From NCBI RefSeq assembly GCF_029168315.1, contig NZ_JARGYD010000008.1:146740-210739 (forward strand): a DNA stretch of 64,000 nt, in the 5' to 3' direction. The position numbers and the translations under genes are program-made. This document shows, piece by piece, positions 63,911-64,000 of the stretch. Below the pieces are notes generated by a model. That model was not told the origin of the DNA, did no database searches, and saw only the letters and a program-made list of their open reading frames with translations. Numbering within the stretch: position 1 is the stretch's first letter; every line of letters starts with the position of its first letter. Source of the DNA: Psychromarinibacter halotolerans. Its GTDB lineage: Bacteria; Pseudomonadota; Alphaproteobacteria; Rhodobacterales; Rhodobacteraceae.

Positions 63911-64000
63911 CGGAAGCTGGCGGAAGCTGGCGGAAGCTGGCGGAAGCTGGCGGAAGCTGGCGGAAGCTGGCGGAAGCTGGCGGAAGCTGGCGGAAGCTGG
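63911..64000 (+). repeat. Perfect 10-bp tandem repeat (minisatellite), running off the window
   Basis: At least nine consecutive identical copies of CGGAAGCTGG, with a partial unit (GCTGG) before the first at 63906-63910. The unit is not a multiple of 3. A frame beginning ATG 63879 reads through it as repeating RKLAEAGGSW to the edge, and no stop occurs in the repeat on either strand. Confidence 0.95.

Larger units (their letters stand above)
63682..64000. other. Region upstream of ileS and window edge
   Basis: 319 nt. Near ileS are the promoter (63823-63851) and leader; no T-box-like structure was seen. From 63911 to the edge is a 10-bp tandem array. Confidence 0.7.

Overview
The window looks like chromosomal DNA of an alphaproteobacterium of the Rhodobacteraceae (Roseobacter/Paracoccus/Rhodobacter relatives). 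The DNA is GC-rich throughout, and the gene set is typical of that family: a fused malic enzyme, monomeric NADP-isocitrate dehydrogenase, a DUF2927 lipoprotein, an OppABC-DF transporter with a fused double ATPase, and a marine-type phn cluster. The assignment is an inference from gene content. I see no rRNA, tRNA, CRISPR array, transposase or phage gene.

Layout. Position 1-1829: the 5' two thirds of maeB and a small DUF3072 gene, both on the minus strand. 2092-6611: a compact nucleoside-salvage operon, cdd-deoA-deoB-add-upp, with overlapping or nearly touching genes. 6682-15333: housekeeping and envelope genes (SPOR protein, FKBP isomerase, methyltransferase, MATE pump, SLC13/RCK permease, tadA, AI-2E-type permease, an RluB-type pseudouridine synthase). 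15502-24852: a membrane-stress neighbourhood (TerC, a 66-residue membrane peptide, XpaC-like protein, TelA, DUF2927 lipoprotein, single-domain globin, SPFH-GYF protein, zinc-ribbon membrane protein, polytopic transporter). 24955-29946: sugar kinase, dtd, TPR-sulfotransferase, cysteine synthase and a META-domain protein. 30100-35584: an oligopeptide ABC operon on the minus strand. 36003-37887: a PdxY-like kinase followed by an unusual fusion of a TIM barrel with a methylglyoxal-synthase domain. 38230-44120: Gfo/Idh/MocA oxidoreductase, monomeric icd, a small lipoprotein, a zinc peptidase and an EEP-family hydrolase.

44369-57619 is a carbon-phosphorus lyase (phosphonate) cluster. A canonical Pho box stands before phnF-G-H-I-J-K-L-M and an AP-endonuclease-type TIM barrel. 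A second PhnM paralogue on the minus strand lies divergent to phnC-D-E1-E2 and a hexapeptide transferase. PhnC-D-E would import the compound, PhnG-L would ribosylate it and PhnM would trim the triphosphate. The PhnJ here, which should make the C-P cut, keeps only one of the four cysteines known to be essential in the enzyme, in an otherwise intact reading frame. No phnN or phnP is visible. The same 12-base motif lies in front of phnF and phnC, with a near copy before phnM2, and is a candidate PhnF operator. Copies of a family-type intergenic repeat flank the cluster in direct orientation. This cluster is my best candidate for undescribed biology in the window.

58012-63681 holds a small secreted protein, ychF, a BKACE (DUF849) enzyme and ileS. 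The window ends inside a perfect 10-bp tandem repeat.
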